Positions 1 to 8,525 of a stretch of 64,000 bases of DNA are shown here, piece by piece (within the stretch, counting starts at the first letter, position 1; each line of letters begins with the position of its first letter). The position numbers and the translations under genes are program-made. Where the stretch lies: contig NZ_QFYP01000001.1 of assembly GCF_003254505.1 (NCBI RefSeq), forward strand, positions 1,410,001 through 1,474,000. Direction: 5' to 3'. Origin of the DNA: Phenylobacterium hankyongense (GTDB taxonomy: Bacteria > Pseudomonadota > Alphaproteobacteria > Caulobacterales > Caulobacteraceae). The notes beneath the pieces are model-generated. The model searched no databases. It worked only from the letters and a program-made list of their open reading frames with translations, and was not told where the DNA came from.

Positions 1-160
1 CGCCGCCCGCCACGTCGCGGGGCGCGTCGTTGGTCGCCATCTGCGTGCCGGCCGCCTGCTTGCCGGCCACCGCCGAAGGGCCGTTGTCGCAGCCGCTGAC
101 CAGCAGCGCCGCCGCGGAAATCCCCAACGCCATCGAAAGCGCCGTCCTCAACCCAGCCAT
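1..160 (-). CDS. Putative lipoprotein, N-terminal part only (runs off the window)
   Basis: Only the first ~53 codons are inside the window. The protein begins MAGLRTALSMALG and has a hydrophobic stretch ending in the lipobox LVSGC followed by DNG, so it should be exported and lipid-anchored. A GAGGGAG Shine-Dalgarno sequence lies six bases before the ATG at 160; an in-frame ATG at 166 is too close to it. The gene diverges from coaBC, and two LexA-type boxes lie in the shared upstream region, so it could be SOS-controlled. The function cannot be read from this fragment. Confidence 0.6.
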   Translation of the reverse strand, partial: MAGLRTALSMALGISAAALLVSGCDNGPSAVAGKQAAGTQMATNDAPRDVAGG

Positions 161-189
161 CTTCATCTCCCTCTGAACAGGCTTAGCCG

Positions 190-204
190 GAACAAATAAA
201 GAAC
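190..204. promoter_or_regulatory. LexA (SOS) box 1, GAAC-N7-GAAC
   Basis: The sequence is GAACAAATAAAGAAC, an exact match to the alphaproteobacterial LexA operator (GTTC-N7-GTTC read on the other strand) with the usual A/T-rich spacer. It lies 30 bases upstream of the divergent lipoprotein start and about 145 bases upstream of coaBC. The A/T-rich centre stands out in this GC-rich DNA. Confidence 0.7.
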
Positions 205-261
205 AAAGATTTCTGGGGCTGTCGAGTCCCTTTTTCGGGGACGCCGATACCCGTCCGCGCC

Positions 262-276
262 GAACAAACAAAGAAC
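262..276. promoter_or_regulatory. LexA (SOS) box 2, GAAC-N7-GAAC
   Basis: The sequence is GAACAAACAAAGAAC, differing from box 1 at a single spacer position. It starts 72 bases from box 1, about seven helical turns, and ends 71 bases before the coaBC start. Two near-identical boxes in one intergenic region make chance unlikely. Confidence 0.7.
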
Positions 277-347
277 AACCGTCGCCGTTTGTCCAGAGGC
301 CGCTCTTGCCCTAAATCGGAGCCTCCTGTTCCCGGAGGCTGAACGCC

Positions 348-1537
348 TTGGCCGAAAAGCGGATTCTCCTGATCGTCGGCGGCGGGATCGCAGCCTACAA
401 GGCGCTCGAGCTCACCCGCCTGCTGCGCAAGGCCGCCATCGCCGTGCGACCGATCCTCACCCAGGCGGGGGCGGAATTCGTCACCGCCCTGTCGGTGTCG
501 GCGCTGGCGGAGGACAAGGTCTACGCCGAGCTGTTCTCGCTGACCGACGAGGCGGAGATGGGCCATATCGAGCTCTCCCGCTCGGCCGACCTGATCGTCG
601 TCGCGCCGGCGACCGCGGACCTGATGGCCAAGGCGGCGGGCGGCCTCGCCAACGACCTGGCCTCCACCACCCTGCTCGCCACCGACACCCCGGTGCTGAT
701 GGCCCCGGCGATGAACGTGCGGATGTGGGAGCACCCGGCGACGCAGCGGAACCTCGCCACGCTCAAGGCCGACGGCGTGATGTTCGTGGGGCCCGACGAG
801 GGCGCCATGGCCTGCGGCGAGTTCGGGCCCGGGCGCATGGCCGAGCCGGCGGCGATCTTCGAGGCGATCCAGGCGGCGCTGGCCGGGCCGGCCTCGAAGC
901 CGCTGGCCGGCAAGCGGGCCATCGTCACGGCGGGACCCACCGTCGAGCCGATCGACCCGGTGCGGGTGATCGCCAACCGCTCCTCGGGCAAGCAGGGCTA
1001 CGCCATCGCCGCGGCCCTGGAGGCCCTGGGCGCCGACGTGGTGCTGGTCAGCGGGCCCACCGCGCTCACCGCTCCGGCCGGCGTGCGGCGGGTGTCGGTG
1101 GAGACCGCCCACGAGATGCTGATGGCCTGCGAGGCCGCGCTGCCGGCCGACGTCGCCGTCTGCGTGGCCGCGGTCGCCGACTGGCGGCCGGCCAGCGTCG
1201 GCGAGACCAAGCTCAAGAAGGGGGCCGGCGGTCCGCCGACGCTGACCCTGGTGGAGAACCCCGACATCCTGGCGACGCTCTCCAAGGACCAGCGCCGGCC
1301 GCGGCTGGTGGTGGGCTTCGCCGCCGAGACCCACGACGTGGAGGTCCACGCCCGGGCCAAGCTGCAGACCAAGGGCTGCGACTGGATCGTCGCCAACGAC
1401 GTCAGCGTCGCGGGCACGATGGGCGGCGACGACAATGCGGTGGCTATCGTCACCCACGCCGGAATCGAGCGATGGGAGCGGATGAGCAAGGGCGAGGTCG
1501 CCCGCCGGCTCGCCGCCCGTATCGCCGAGGAACTGCC

Positions 1538-1541
<4 letters not shown>
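348..1541 (+). CDS. coaBC: Bifunctional phosphopantothenoylcysteine decarboxylase / phosphopantothenate-cysteine ligase
   Basis: This enzyme joins cysteine to 4'-phosphopantothenate and decarboxylates the product, two steps of coenzyme A synthesis in the cytosol. The N-terminal half is the FMN-binding CoaC flavoprotein: GGGIAAYK near residue 10, the active-site His in MGHIELS, APAMN and the [10 protein letters not shown] substrate clamp. The C-terminal half is CoaB, with [10 protein letters not shown] (nucleotide and acyl-phosphate binding) and the Lys motif ETKLKKG. At 397 aa it has the normal full length. The start is TTG, chosen because GGAGG (334-338) lies nine bases upstream and the flavoprotein fold begins at once. 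The stop overlaps the dut start (GTGA), so the two are translationally coupled. Confidence 0.95.
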
Positions 1542-1990
<449 letters not shown>

Positions 1991-1991
1991 G

Positions 1992-2624
1992 ATGACCGAC
2001 ACGCCCAAGCGCCGCCTGCCGCTGCGCTGGCTGACGCTGGCCGAGCTGGTGGGCGTGGTGGCGGTGGTGATCGCCGGCCTCGGCTACTGGGACACCCACC
2101 GCGAGCGGGCGCAGGAGGCGCACGACCGCGCGGTCTCCGAACGCGAGCGCCGCGCCGAGGCGCAGCAGGGCGCGCTGAAGCGGACCTTCCTGATGACCGG
2201 AACGCCCGACGGCGCGGGCGAGCGCATCCGCCTCGCCCCGGCCCATCCCGAGCAGGTGATCCAGACCCAGGCGGTGGTCTTCCCCTCCGCGATGCGCGGC
2301 GATCCGGTGCAGACCACCGGCAATCCGCGCATCGAGCGGGGCTGGTTCGAGGGCGGACTGAAGAAGGCCGAGCGCGACCGCAAGCACGACGGCAAGGCCG
2401 GGGACCAGGGCCGGCTGCCGGTCGGCCTGGTCACCACCTACATCGAGGACGGTCAGACCCGGACCGACCGCTCGGTCTACCTCCTGGGCTACAGCCTGCA
2501 CGACCGCTTCCTGCGCGGCGCCCGGGTCGAGCTCGACGGCCTGTCGCTCGCCCGCCGCGGGGTGTCCGGCGACGTCCAGGCCGAGGTCGACGGACTGTGG
2601 ACGAAGTCGGCGCCGGCCGGCTGA
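1992..2624 (+). CDS. Hypothetical membrane-anchored protein
   Basis: This 210-aa protein starts one base after the dut stop, so it probably belongs to the same transcript. One transmembrane helix is predicted near residues 15-35 (LAELVGVVAVVIAGLGYW), with a short basic N-terminus facing the cytoplasm. A charged, coiled-coil-like stretch rich in Arg and Glu follows (residues 37-60), then a soluble domain of about 150 aa. I recognise no catalytic motif or named family. It ends three bases before the convergent L,D-transpeptidase gene. Confidence 0.7.
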   Translation: MTDTPKRRLPLRWLTLAELVGVVAVVIAGLGYWDTHRERAQEAHDRAVSERERRAEAQQGALKRTFLMTGTPDGAGERIRLAPAHPEQVIQTQAVVFPSAMRGDPVQTTGNPRIERGWFEGGLKKAERDRKHDGKAGDQGRLPVGLVTTYIEDGQTRTDRSVYLLGYSLHDRFLRGARVELDGLSLARRGVSGDVQAEVDGLWTKSAPAG

Positions 2625-2627
2625 TGG

Positions 2628-4136
2628 TCAGGCGCGCTTGGCGGACTTGGTCCGGCGGTCGCTGGGCTTCGGCGCCGGCGGATGGTCGAGCAGCTGCAAG
2701 AGCTGGGTGTCCCAGCCGTAGATGTCCGGCCTGAAGGCGATGCGGCCGCCCTCCGGGAAGGCGGTGCGATACATCAGCCGCACCGCCACCGGATGGCTCA
2801 GCTTGACGTGCACGGTCTCGCCCGAGGCCAGCACCTCGTCCACGCGGCCGGCCGACCAGCCGGGCTGCGTCGACAGCAGCAGCTTGGCGAAATCCACCGC
2901 CCGCTCCAGCCGCACGCAGCCATGGCTCACCGCCCGCTGGGTCTTGGCGAAGGCGGCCTTCGACGGGGTGTCGTGCAGGTAGACGGCGTAGGGATTGTCG
3001 AACTCGAACTTCACCAGGCCGAGCGCGCTGTCGGCGCTGGGCTCCTGCACCAGGCGCGGGCCGCCCGCACCCTCCTTGGTGGTGAAGCCCTTGCGCTCCA
3101 GGTAGCCGGGATCGGCGGCCTCCTTGGGCAGCAGCTCCTTGGTCGCGATGGTCTCGGGCACGTTCCACGGCGGGTTCAGCACGATGCCGTCGACCGCCGA
3201 GCGCAGCATCGGGGTCTCGTCGCCGGGCTTGCCGGAGGCGGCCAGCATGTGGGTGGTCAGCCGGTTGTCGACGAAATAGTCCATGGTCGCGGCGGCGGTG
3301 TTGACGTCGATGCGGGTGGCCGGCTGGACCCGCGGCAGCCAGCGCAGGCGCTCCAGGTTCGCGCGGATCTGGGCGGCGCGGGCCTGGGCGGGGACGTTCA
3401 GTTCCTGCGTCGTGGCCGCGTCGACGACGCCGGTGGGCGCGAGGCCATGGGCGGTCTGGAAGCGGCCCACCGCGCCGGCCAGGGCGGCGTCGTACGGGGC
3501 GTCTGCGGGGCCGGCCGCGCCGGGGTCCTCCGCCCCCAGCCGCTGGCGGAGCGCCAGGACGCGCGGGCCGTGCGCGCCGAGTTTCAGCGCGCCGCCTGCG
3601 GGAACCGCCGGCCACCCGCCGGCCGTGCTGAGCTTCAGATAGGCGACATAGGCCTGCTGCAGCGCCTGGTAGTCAGGCGAGGGCGGCGGCAGGTCGGCCA
3701 GCCAGGCTTTGAACGTCCCGGCCTTCAGCGCCTGGAACAGCGCGGCCTCGGCGTCGTAGGGCTCGGGCTTCAGGCCCCAGTCGGCCGGCAGGGCGCTGTG
3801 CGGGATGCGCAGGCCATGCTCGGCGCCGGCGTAAGCGATCAGGGCGGCCTGCAGCCGCCGCGAGCCTTCCGCCTGTTCCGCGGCCTTGGGGGAGTTGATC
3901 AGCTCGCCGATCCCGCGCTCGCCGAACGCGCCGGGCGCGAAGCCCTGCTCCGGGGCGCGGTCGAGCACTGCCAGGGCGTCCTTGACCTCGCCGCGGCTCA
4001 GCGCGGTCGGACCGCCGGGCTTCTGGCAGCCGGAGAGGACCAGGGCGCCCAGCACCGCCGGCGCCACGGCGGACAGCATGAGGAGGCGGCGCCGGACGTT
4101 GAACGGGCGCGGAAAGGCGTCAAAAGCTAGGGTCAT
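2628..4136 (-). CDS. L,D-transpeptidase of the YcbB type (peptidoglycan cross-linking)
   Basis: It should form 3-3 cross-links in peptidoglycan or attach proteins to it in the periplasm. The N-terminus has a signal sequence ending in a lipobox-like LVLSGC. A peptidoglycan-binding domain follows (GAHGPRVLALRQRLG ... VGRFQTAHGLAPTG), then the YkuD catalytic domain with the motif SHGCVRLE, where the Cys is the nucleophile. At 502 aa it matches the YcbB branch of the family. The ATG at 4136 was chosen; an ATG at 4079, nearer the hydrophobic core, is possible, and neither has a good Shine-Dalgarno sequence. It is monocistronic and convergent with the preceding gene. Confidence 0.85.
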   Translation of the reverse strand: MTLAFDAFPRPFNVRRRLLMLSAVAPAVLGALVLSGCQKPGGPTALSRGEVKDALAVLDRAPEQGFAPGAFGERGIGELINSPKAAEQAEGSRRLQAALIAYAGAEHGLRIPHSALPADWGLKPEPYDAEAALFQALKAGTFKAWLADLPPPSPDYQALQQAYVAYLKLSTAGGWPAVPAGGALKLGAHGPRVLALRQRLGAEDPGAAGPADAPYDAALAGAVGRFQTAHGLAPTGVVDAATTQELNVPAQARAAQIRANLERLRWLPRVQPATRIDVNTAAATMDYFVDNRLTTHMLAASGKPGDETPMLRSAVDGIVLNPPWNVPETIATKELLPKEAADPGYLERKGFTTKEGAGGPRLVQEPSADSALGLVKFEFDNPYAVYLHDTPSKAAFAKTQRAVSHGCVRLERAVDFAKLLLSTQPGWSAGRVDEVLASGETVHVKLSHPVAVRLMYRTAFPEGGRIAFRPDIYGWDTQLLQLLDHPPAPKPSDRRTKSAKRA

Positions 4137-4177
4137 GCCTACCCAACGCGCGAAACCGGCGACGGTTGAGCTTGGGG

Positions 4178-5620
4178 CTAACGCATCATCTCCGGCGGCG
4201 TGAAGCCGCGGACGTTCTCGTCGATGGCCTGGGCGAGCGCCAGGGTGCGCGCGTCGCCGGCCAGGGGGCCGATCAGCTGGGCGCCGACCGGCATCCCGGT
4301 CTGCGAGATCCCGGCGGGAACCACGGTGGCGGGCAGGCCGAGCGCGGTGGCCAGCGCGATCCAGTTCAGCATCGAATTGTAGGGGATGGTCTGGCCGTTG
4401 GAGCAGAGGAGCTTGCGCTTCTCGAACGGCCGGTGGTTGTGCGGGAAGGCCACCACCGGGGAGATCGGCGCGAGGATGACGTCGAAGCGGCCGAACAGCT
4501 CGCCGATCTGGTGGCGCAAGCGGGCGCGGACGGCGTCGGCGGCCATCCACTCGCGGTGGGTGGCGGTGTAGGCAAGGATCATCGCCGAGCGCGACAGCGG
4601 GTCCGCGCCGCGCTTCATGGCCCAGCGGGCCGGCCCGCGCATCAGCTCCATGCCGCGCACCACCCTCGGCGGCAGGTCCTCGCCCAGGATGCCGCCGAGC
4701 AGGGTGTGGTAGGCGCCGACCAGGACCGGCATGTCGAGCGGGCTGGGGATCGGGGTCACCTCCGCGCCGGCGTGGGCGAGGTCGGCGGCGAAGGCCTCGA
4801 GGACGGCGCGCACCTCGGCGTCGAGCGCGAAGGAGGGCTCGTCGAGCCAGAGCGCGATGCGCGCGCCCTTCAGATCGGCGGGCGGCGCCTTGGGCGCCAG
4901 CGGCCCGTTCTGCATCACCGCCAGCAACAGCCGCAGGTCGCGGGCCGAGCGGGCGAGCGGCCCGACCACGTTCAGGTCCCGCTCCACCCAGGAGCCGGGC
5001 CGCGGCGGCACGTGGCCGTGCTGGGTCACCAGGCCCCAGGTGGGCTTGTGCGAGAAGACCCCGCAGAAGTTGGCCGGGACCCGCAGGGAGCCGCCGATGT
5101 CGGAGCCGATCTCCAGCGCGGTGACGCCGGCGGCCAGCGCCGCGGCCGCCCCGCCGGAGGAGCCGCCGGGCGTGCGTTCCAGGTCCCAGGGGTTGTTGGT
5201 GGTCCCGTAAAGGCTGTTGAAGCTCTGCCAGTCGCCGGCCAGCACCGGCACGTTGGTCTTGCCCCAGATCACCGCGCCGGCCGCGCGCGTATGGGCCACC
5301 ACCACGGCGTCCTCCGCCTTGCGCCGGCGGTAGGTCTCGAGGCCCGAGGTGGCGGGCATCCCGATCACGTCGAAGGTGTCCTTGACGGTCATCGGCAGGC
5401 CGGCGAGCGGGCCCAGCGGCATGTCCTTGGCGCGCGCGTCGTCGATGGCCCGGGCCCGCTCCAGCGCCCGCTCCAGGTCGATGGCGACCACCGCGTTGAG
5501 CTGGCCGTGGGTCTGCTCGTGCCGCGCCAGCGCCGCCTTCAGCAGCTCGACGGCGGAGACGCGGTTGCCCGCCAGCGCCGCCAGCTGGCCGGTCGCATCG
5601 AGCTTGAGCACCTCGGCCAT
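4178..5620 (-). CDS. Amidase of the amidase-signature family
   Basis: This hydrolase of carboxylic amides uses a Ser-cisSer-Lys triad. The catalytic Lys is in MTVKDTFDV (about residue 78), the Gly/Ser signature is GGSSGGAAAALAAG, and GSDIGGSLRVPA carries the nucleophile serine. The 480-aa length fits the family. The C-terminal part (LPATVVPAG ... MPVGAQLIGP) is standard. It lies eight bases downstream of dapB on the same strand and is probably cotranscribed with it. It is not GatA by context, since gatB and gatC are absent. The substrate cannot be told from the sequence. Confidence 0.88.
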   Translation of the reverse strand: MAEVLKLDATGQLAALAGNRVSAVELLKAALARHEQTHGQLNAVVAIDLERALERARAIDDARAKDMPLGPLAGLPMTVKDTFDVIGMPATSGLETYRRRKAEDAVVVAHTRAAGAVIWGKTNVPVLAGDWQSFNSLYGTTNNPWDLERTPGGSSGGAAAALAAGVTALEIGSDIGGSLRVPANFCGVFSHKPTWGLVTQHGHVPPRPGSWVERDLNVVGPLARSARDLRLLLAVMQNGPLAPKAPPADLKGARIALWLDEPSFALDAEVRAVLEAFAADLAHAGAEVTPIPSPLDMPVLVGAYHTLLGGILGEDLPPRVVRGMELMRGPARWAMKRGADPLSRSAMILAYTATHREWMAADAVRARLRHQIGELFGRFDVILAPISPVVAFPHNHRPFEKRKLLCSNGQTIPYNSMLNWIALATALGLPATVVPAGISQTGMPVGAQLIGPLAGDARTLALAQAIDENVRGFTPPEMMR

Positions 5621-5628
5621 GGCTATGG

Positions 5629-6396
5629 CTATCCCTTGAAGCCCAGGACGTCCTGCATGTCGTATTCCCCGGCCGGGCGTCCGGCCACCCAGCGCGCGGC
5701 GGCCACCGCGCCGCGGGCGAACAGGCCGCGGTCGCGGGCGGAGTGCGAGAGGGTCAGGATCTCGTCGTCGGCGGCGAAGGTGACGCTGTGCTCGCCGATG
5801 ATCCCGCCGCCGCGCAGGACCGAGAAGCCGATCTCGCCGGCCGGCCGCGGGCCGGTGATCCCGTCGCGCACCCGCTGGGCGACGGCGGCCAGCTCCACCT
5901 CACGGCCGCGGGCCGCGGCCTCGCCCAGCATCAGGGCGGTGCCGGAGGGCGCGTCGACCTTGCGGCGGTGGTGGGCCTCGAAGACCTCGATGTCGTAGGC
6001 CTCGGCCGGCAGGGCGCGGGCCGCCTGCTGCACGAGGCCCATCAGCATGTTGACGCCCAGGGAGAAGTTGCCGGCCCGGACGATGGCGATCGTCTGGCCG
6101 GCCTTGGCGATCGCCGCCAGCTGGGCGGCGTCGAAGCCGGTGGCGCCGATCACCAGGGCGGGCCCGCCGGCCTGCGCGCAGGCGGCGGCCAGGGCGGCCG
6201 AGGCGGCCGGGGCGGTGAAGTCGATGACCACGTCGGCGGCGGCCAGGGCCTGCGCCTGGGAGGTCAGTCCCTCCGCCTCCGACCGGCCGAAGCGCGCGAC
6301 GAGCTGCAGCCCGTCCTGCGCCTGGACGGCGGCGGTCACCGCCTGGCCCATGCGTCCGAGGGCGCCGGCGACGGCGATCTTGATAGGGGAGGACAG
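5629..6396 (-). CDS. dapB: 4-hydroxy-tetrahydrodipicolinate reductase, apparent CTG start
   Basis: It reduces hydroxytetrahydrodipicolinate with NAD(P)H in lysine and diaminopimelate synthesis. The cofactor loop [13 protein letters not shown], the GATGF motif, the catalytic stretch [16 protein letters not shown] and the terminal [12 protein letters not shown] are all present. The first ATG in frame (6351) lies inside the cofactor loop and would delete its first beta-strand. Between an in-frame TAG upstream and that ATG there is no ATG, GTG or TTG. The best start is CTG at 6396, eight bases after a GGAG Shine-Dalgarno (6405-6408), giving 255 aa, normal for DapB. A sequencing error is the alternative. 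Confidence 0.85.
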   Translation of the reverse strand: MSSPIKIAVAGALGRMGQAVTAAVQAQDGLQLVARFGRSEAEGLTSQAQALAAADVVIDFTAPAASAALAAACAQAGGPALVIGATGFDAAQLAAIAKAGQTIAIVRAGNFSLGVNMLMGLVQQAARALPAEAYDIEVFEAHHRRKVDAPSGTALMLGEAAARGREVELAAVAQRVRDGITGPRPAGEIGFSVLRGGGIIGEHSVTFAADDEILTLSHSARDRGLFARGAVAAARWVAGRPAGEYDMQDVLGFKG

Positions 6397-6500
6397 GGCG
6401 CGATCTCCGGGCGAACGAGCGGAGCGCTAGTCTCCCGAGCGGGGCCGCCGGGTCAATGGGGGTCCTCCGATCCTTCTGCGGACCGGAGGACGGCCGGCGG

Positions 6501-7160
6501 TCAGGCCGGTTCGGCCTGGGTCATGGCGCTGAGCCGCTCCCAGGCGGTGGCGGCGACGCTCGGCCGCTGGGCCATGCGCGCCAGCCAGTCCAGCAGCGGC
6601 GAGCCGGCGGCGATCTCCGCGCCCTCGGGCGACAGCGGCAGCATCTCCAGGTGGGGGAAGGCCATGATGTCGGCCAGCGAGACCGCGTCGCCGGCGAAAT
6701 AGGCGTTGTCGCCGAGGATCTCCTCCAGCGCCGCCACGCAGGTCCGCGACATCGGGATGGCCGCGGTGATCGCCTCCTCGTCCACGGGCATGCCGAAGAT
6801 CGGCGCCACCAGCCGGTTCCAGCTGATCCCGCCGCTGATCGACTTGGAGACGTAGCAGTCGACGATCCCCATCACCTGGTTCATCCGCGCCGCGGCGCGG
6901 GGGGCGGTCGGGGTCAGGGCGGGCCCATCGAACACCTGGTCGACGTAGCGGATGATCGCCTGGCTCTCGTAGAGCTGGAAGTCGCCGTGCTCCATGGCGG
7001 GCATGCGGGCGAACGGATGGCGGGCCAGGTGTTCAGGCGTTCGCCCGCTCCCCATTTGCATCGCCGCGAGGCGCCAGGGCGCGCCCTTCTCCTCGCAGGC
7101 CATCAGCGGCATGCGCACATAGGGGCTTCCGGGGATGCCGTGGATGGTGAGGGTCGACAT
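6501..7160 (-). CDS. Glutathione S-transferase family protein
   Basis: The 219-aa protein has an N-terminal thioredoxin-fold domain (HGIPGSPYVRMPLMACEEKG, then the cis-Pro motif ARMPAME and the glutathione-binding YESQAIIRYVD). An all-helical C-terminal domain follows, with the capping motif SLADIMAFPHLEML. Glutathione conjugation or peroxide reduction is the family activity; the substrate is unknown. It lies just downstream of an SRPBCC gene and an ArsR regulator on the same strand, separated by 24 bases, so the three probably form one transcription unit. Confidence 0.85.
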   Translation of the reverse strand: MSTLTIHGIPGSPYVRMPLMACEEKGAPWRLAAMQMGSGRTPEHLARHPFARMPAMEHGDFQLYESQAIIRYVDQVFDGPALTPTAPRAAARMNQVMGIVDCYVSKSISGGISWNRLVAPIFGMPVDEEAITAAIPMSRTCVAALEEILGDNAYFAGDAVSLADIMAFPHLEMLPLSPEGAEIAAGSPLLDWLARMAQRPSVAATAWERLSAMTQAEPA

Positions 7161-7184
7161 GGGATGATCTCCGTCCGGTTGTGA

Positions 7185-7658
7185 TCAGGCTTCGGCCGCG
7201 GCCTGGAAGCTTTCGAGGATTTTGCCCCAGCCGCCGTCCATGGAGACGCGGGTCTCGTCCGCCTGCGTGCTGCCGCCGAAGCGCTCGAGGTCGCGGTGTT
7301 CGAAATCGACGCGGGTTTCGCCGTCGCCGACCGCGGTGAAGCGCACCTCGACCTCCGTCAGCAGGGCCGGGTCGTAGGTCCACTCGCCGTTGATCCGCCA
7401 GGCCAGCACCAGCCGGGACGGCGGCTCCCAGGCCAGGACGTCGCCCCAGAGGTCCTCGGTCCCCGCTTCCGACAGCCCGTACCAGCGGCCGCCGACCCGC
7501 GGCTCGATCACCGCCGTCTTCAGCGGCGACTTGCCGATGGTGTGGCTCTTCGGCCACCAGCGGTCGAACCCGTCGGTGAACACCGCGAACGCCTTCTCGG
7601 GCGTGGCGCGGACCGTCAGCGTCTTGCGGATGGCGGCGGGTTGGATGACCTGGTTCAC
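7185..7658 (-). CDS. SRPBCC (AHSA1-like) domain protein
   Basis: This 157-aa protein is a single START/Bet v1-like domain of the AHSA1 type. It begins IRKTLTVRATPEKAFAVFT, a typical first strand, and has the central GGRWYGLSEAG and the closing helix GGWGKILESF. Such proteins form a hydrophobic cavity, and when paired with an ArsR regulator, as here, they are usually of unknown substrate. Its start overlaps the ArsR stop by four bases (ATGA), so the two are translated together. Confidence 0.85.
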   Translation of the reverse strand: MNQVIQPAAIRKTLTVRATPEKAFAVFTDGFDRWWPKSHTIGKSPLKTAVIEPRVGGRWYGLSEAGTEDLWGDVLAWEPPSRLVLAWRINGEWTYDPALLTEVEVRFTAVGDGETRVDFEHRDLERFGGSTQADETRVSMDGGWGKILESFQAAAEA

Positions 7659-7975
7659 GTCTTCGGCTCCTCGTCTTCGTTGCGTTCCACTTCGGCCTGG
7701 AAGGCCGCCAGCGCCTGGTCCCAGAACCGGTCGAGCCAGGCCCGCAGCTGACCCAGGCCCTGGGGATCGATCTGGTAGACGCGGCGGGCGCCCTCGGCGC
7801 GGTCGCTCACCAGCCCGGCCTCCTTCAGCACCTTGAGGTGTTGCGACACCGCCGGGCGGCTGACCGGCAGGTCCTGCGCCAGGTCCCCCACCGCGCGCGG
7901 CCCCTGGGCGAGGCGCTCGAACACCGCCCGGCGCGTGGGATCGGCAAGCGCGGCAAAGGCATTCGTGTTAGCCAT
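7655..7975 (-). CDS. ArsR-family winged-helix repressor
   Basis: The 106-aa protein is a single winged helix-turn-helix domain: FAALADPTRRAVFERLAQ, then the recognition helix VSRPAVSQHLKVLKEAGLV and the wing RRVYQID. The Cys residues of metal-sensing ArsR proteins are absent, so it belongs to the non-metal branch often paired with SRPBCC proteins. It is first in the unit with the SRPBCC and GST genes. Half-sites of alternating orientation just upstream (7978-7999) suggest autorepression. Confidence 0.9.
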   Translation of the reverse strand: MANTNAFAALADPTRRAVFERLAQGPRAVGDLAQDLPVSRPAVSQHLKVLKEAGLVSDRAEGARRVYQIDPQGLGQLRAWLDRFWDQALAAFQAEVERNEDEEPKT

Positions 7976-7977
7976 GA

Positions 7978-7999
7978 CTTACCGTAAGCCGTAACTTAC
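7978..7999. promoter_or_regulatory. Probable ArsR operator
   Basis: Three alternating half-sites lie directly upstream of the ArsR start: CTTAC (7978-7982), GTAAG (7984-7988) and CTTAC (7995-7999). They give one inverted repeat with a 1-base spacer and a second with a 6-base spacer. The position, from -3 to -24 of the start codon, suits autorepression. No binding evidence exists. Confidence 0.5.
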
Positions 8000-8129
8000 A
8001 GACGAGTCAATGGCCTCGGCGCGACATTGGATTGCTGAACAGGCGACAACAAAATCGGTCGGCAGGCGTTCAGCTGCACGGTGGCATCGTGCGCGTTGTC
8101 CCTGGGGCGGCTTTCTGAAGAGGTGAAGC

Positions 8130-8456
8130 ATGAAGCGTATGGTGATCTCCCTGGCCGCAGTTTCCGCGGTGCTGGCTTGCGCGCCGATCGCGGCCCAGGC
8201 CGCGCCCTGGCAGTCGATCAATCAACGGCAGGCCAACCTGGAGAGTCGCATCGACCAGGGCGTTCGCAGCGGATCGCTCACCCGGCCCGAGGCGGTGCGG
8301 TTGCGCCAGGAATTCCGCGCGCTGAACCGGCTGGAGGCGCAGTACCGGCGCTCCGGCGGGCGGCTGGACGCCCGCGAGCGGGCCGACCTCGACCGCCGGT
8401 TCGACCGGTTGAGCGCCGAGGTGCGGATGCAGAAGCACGACATGCAGAACCGCTGA
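8130..8456 (+). CDS. Small secreted protein of unknown function
   Basis: This 108-aa protein starts with a clear Sec signal peptide (MKRMVISLAAVSAVLACAPIAAQA, cleavage after AQA). The mature part of about 84 aa is highly charged and helical: QRQANLESRIDQGVRSGSL, then LRQEFRALNRLEAQYRR and DLDRRFDRLSAEVRMQ. The pattern suggests a periplasmic helical bundle. It is convergent with the next gene, with a hairpin terminator between them. No family is recognised. Confidence 0.8.
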   Translation: MKRMVISLAAVSAVLACAPIAAQAAPWQSINQRQANLESRIDQGVRSGSLTRPEAVRLRQEFRALNRLEAQYRRSGGRLDARERADLDRRFDRLSAEVRMQKHDMQNR

Positions 8457-8463
8457 CAAAAAG

Positions 8464-8485
8464 GGGGGCGGCCTGGGCCGCCCCC
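8464..8485 (-). terminator. Intrinsic terminator between convergent genes
   Basis: A perfect 10-bp inverted repeat (GGGGGCGGCC / GGCCGCCCCC) with a 2-base centre is followed on the minus strand by a run of five T. It is therefore a good intrinsic terminator for the minus-strand gene ending at 8526 and may also stall transcription from the plus side. Confidence 0.75.
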
Positions 8486-8525
8486 TGTCCCTCGCTCCGC
8501 GCCGGCGAACCGGCTGGCGAAGCCC

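Noticed and set aside
4166..5998. A 610-codon open frame opposite the amidase and dapB genes
   Set aside because: Antisense shadow; crosses two real genes and has no family features.
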